Shown in pieces: positions 16,738-18,247 of a DNA stretch of 18,247 nt; position 1 is the stretch's first letter, and each line of letters starts with the position of its first letter. A program made the translations under genes and the position numbers. The notes under the pieces were generated by a model. It was not told the origin of the DNA, did not search any database, and worked only from the letters and a program-made list of their open reading frames with translations. Origin of the DNA: an uncultured Gemmatimonadota bacterium (GTDB taxonomy: Bacteria > Gemmatimonadota > Gemmatimonadetes > Gemmatimonadales > GWC2-71-9); NCBI GenBank assembly GCA_946887295.1, contig CAMPKP010000061.1, forward strand, positions 1 to 18,247. The letters are read 5' to 3'.

Positions 16738-17637
16738 TCACGGCGGCGGCCACAGCCAGGCCGCACCTCGCACGCCGCTCGAGTCGCCGTGGGCATTGAG
16801 AAGCACCTTCGTCCGGACCGTATCGGAGAAGACGTACCGGGGCAGCAGCGCGGAGACCGCCGCCGGCAGGTCCGGCAGGTTGGACATCCCGCCGCCGAGC
16901 ACGATGGCGTCGGGGTCGAGCACGTTGATGACCGCGGCGAGGCCGCGGGCGAGCCGGTCCTGGTAGCGCCGGAGCGAATGGATCGCGGCGGCGTCGCCGG
17001 TCGCGGCGGCTCGGGCGATGTCCGGGCTCGACCGCCGGACACCGCCGGCCCGGGCATGGTCGAGCTCGAAGCCGGGGCCGGAGAGAAAGGTCTCGATGCA
17101 GCCGCGCTTCCCGCAGTAGCACGCGGGCGCGGACGCGCGCTCCTCGTCGGTCATCCAGGGGAGCGGGTTGTGGCCCCACTCGCCCGCGATCTGGTTGGGT
17201 CCCTCGAGGACGTGCCGCCGTACCGCGACGCCCCCGCCGACGCCGGTGCCGAGGATCACGCCGAACACCGTCTCGAAGCCCTGGCCGGCGCCGTCGATCG
17301 CCTCGGAGAGGGTGAAGCAGTTGGCGTCGTTGGCGATGCGGACCGGGCGGGCGAGCCGGGCCTCGAGGTCGGCCTGAAGGGGACGGCCGATGAGCCAGGT
17401 GGAGTTGGCGTTCTTCACGAGGCCGGTGGCGTGGCTGACGACGCCGGGAATGCCGACACCGACGGTGCCGGCGCAGCCGGTCTCCGATTCGAGCTCGGCG
17501 ACGAGGCCGGCGATGGCCTCGAGGGTCGCGTCGTAGTCGCGCGGGGTCGGAAGGCGGCGGCGGGCGGCGACGACGGCGGCGGAGGTCAGGGCGATGGCTT
17601 CGGTCTTGGTGCCGCCGAGGTCGATACCGATCCGCAT
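16738..17637 (-). CDS. mak: Fructokinase (ROK family)
   Basis: 299-residue ROK sugar kinase that phosphorylates fructose at O6 with ATP in the cytoplasm. It matches Escherichia coli Mak closely from memory across its length: MRIGIDLGGTKTE at the start, RLPTPRDY, GIPGVVS, VKNANSTWL, NDANC with the catalytic Asp104, GEWGHNPLPWM, and the ending GDSSGVRGAAWLWP. The zinc site typical of ROK proteins is complete (H156, C173, C175, C180 in HNPLPW and CYCGKRGC). The ATG at 17637 was chosen; the GTG just before it is an alternative. It follows the DUF937 gene by 10 bases and precedes the cupredoxin gene by 30, so the three are probably one transcript. No other sugar-uptake gene is visible. Confidence 0.95.
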   Translation of the reverse strand: MRIGIDLGGTKTEAIALTSAAVVAARRRLPTPRDYDATLEAIAGLVAELESETGCAGTVGVGIPGVVSHATGLVKNANSTWLIGRPLQADLEARLARPVRIANDANCFTLSEAIDGAGQGFETVFGVILGTGVGGGVAVRRHVLEGPNQIAGEWGHNPLPWMTDEERASAPACYCGKRGCIETFLSGPGFELDHARAGGVRRSSPDIARAAATGDAAAIHSLRRYQDRLARGLAAVINVLDPDAIVLGGGMSNLPDLPAAVSALLPRYVFSDTVRTKVLLNAHGDSSGVRGAAWLWPPP

Positions 17638-17647
17638 CACCCCCGGG

Positions 17648-18247
17648 TTACCGCATCGCCTTCCCGGCCATCCGCAGGATGTCGTCCAGGGGATTGCCGT
17701 CGCCGTTCATGTCGAGCATCGACCCGAGCCCTCCGGCACCCGGCGTGGTGCCGCCGGCGCCCGCGGCCTGTCCACGGAGCAGCCCTCCGAGGATGCTGCC
17801 CAGCCCGCCGCCCGAGGGTGCGGCCTGCGAAGCGGCCCCGGCCCCACCCTGCTTCGCCATGTAGCCCGCGACCAGCATCGCCAGCATCGGCAGCATCTTC
17901 TTCAGCAGCCCCGCATCCAGCCCCGTCTGCGAGGCTGCGCTCTGCGCGACGGTGCGACTCACGTCCTTGGAGCCGAAGATCTGGCCCAGCACGTCGTTGC
18001 CCCGGCTCACGTCGGTCGGCTTCGGCGCGACCACGTCGTCGAGCAGACCGCCGCCGCCGAGCCGGCCGAGGAGGCCGCCGAGCCCTTCGAGACCGGCGGG
18101 CTGCGCCTGCGCCTGCTTCTTGAATCCGCCCAGGATCGCCGGGGCCAGCGCCGTCGCGCCGGATGCCGCCTGAGCCTCGGTGATCCCCAGCTCTCGAGCC
18201 ATCGATTGAAGGCCGCCCGTCTGGTTCAGTATGTCGGTGATCTGCAT
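17648..18247 (-). CDS. DUF937 family protein
   Basis: 199-residue protein beginning exactly at the right window edge (ATG 18245-18247), so its upstream region is not visible and an earlier start cannot be excluded. The N-terminal MQITDILNQTGGLQSMAREL and LGITEAQAASGATALAPAIL match DUF937 proteins, which begin with a pair of short helices and have no agreed function. The middle and end are glycine-rich (GLGGLLGRLGGGGLLDD; GGGLGSILGGLL) with one hydrophobic stretch, MLPMLAMLVAGYMA (about 118-131). The C-terminal MLDMNGDGNPLDDILRMAGK contains an EF-like DMNGDGNPLDD segment that could bind calcium. It is the first visible gene of the mak transcript. Confidence 0.88.
   Translation of the reverse strand: MQITDILNQTGGLQSMARELGITEAQAASGATALAPAILGGFKKQAQAQPAGLEGLGGLLGRLGGGGLLDDVVAPKPTDVSRGNDVLGQIFGSKDVSRTVAQSAASQTGLDAGLLKKMLPMLAMLVAGYMAKQGGAGAASQAAPSGGGLGSILGGLLRGQAAGAGGTTPGAGGLGSMLDMNGDGNPLDDILRMAGKAMR

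Noticed and set aside
16048..18123. 691-codon plus-strand open frame opposite the cupredoxin, mak and DUF937 genes
   Set aside because: It spans three recognisable minus-strand genes and has no motif of its own.

Overview
The window is a very GC-rich bacterial chromosome segment with twelve complete protein genes, one partial gene at the left edge and one gene remnant. There are no RNA genes, CRISPR arrays or insertion sequences that I can see. The gene content suggests a soil- or sediment-type Gemmatimonadota: a Ser/Thr kinase fused to a TolB-like domain and TPRs, a BTAD regulator fused through a membrane helix to a TolB-like domain, and many small lipoproteins. This assignment is inferred from gene families, since no marker gene is present.

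Layout. (1) 1-4021, minus: a membrane GGDEF/EAL protein whose stop codon overlaps (ATGA) the start of a chemoreceptor-like protein that runs off the left edge. (2) 4172-5729, minus: an exported trypsin-like serine protease lipoprotein followed 22 bases later by a small exported BsuPI-type (proteinase-inhibitor fold) protein. (3) 5821-8454, minus: the kinase/TolB/TPR receptor. A 470-base divergent region separates it from a plus-strand lipoprotein (8925-9944). (4) 10054-14461, minus: a run of four exported proteins. In transcription order these are a GlcG/HbpS-like lipoprotein, a small lipoprotein, a secreted barrel-like protein, and a galactose/glyoxal-oxidase-like copper radical oxidase lipoprotein. 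The plus-strand lipoprotein at 8925-9944 is a diverged paralogue of the secreted barrel-like protein, so the two flank the oxidase. (5) 14663-15985, plus: the BTAD regulator, divergent from the exported run, with a cluster of palindromes and repeats between them. (6) 15982-18247, minus: a DUF937 protein, a fructokinase (mak) and a cupredoxin lipoprotein, closely spaced.

How the parts may work together (inference). The window is mostly signalling plus exported effectors: c-di-GMP turnover with a chemoreceptor, a kinase receptor beside a protease/inhibitor pair, and a membrane-tethered regulator facing a set of exported proteins. The most unusual part is 8925-14461, where a copper radical oxidase sits between two related, uncharacterised exported proteins with glycosidase-like features. 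This could be a surface carbohydrate or polymer oxidation system under the divergent BTAD regulator, but no biochemical link is proven by the sequence.
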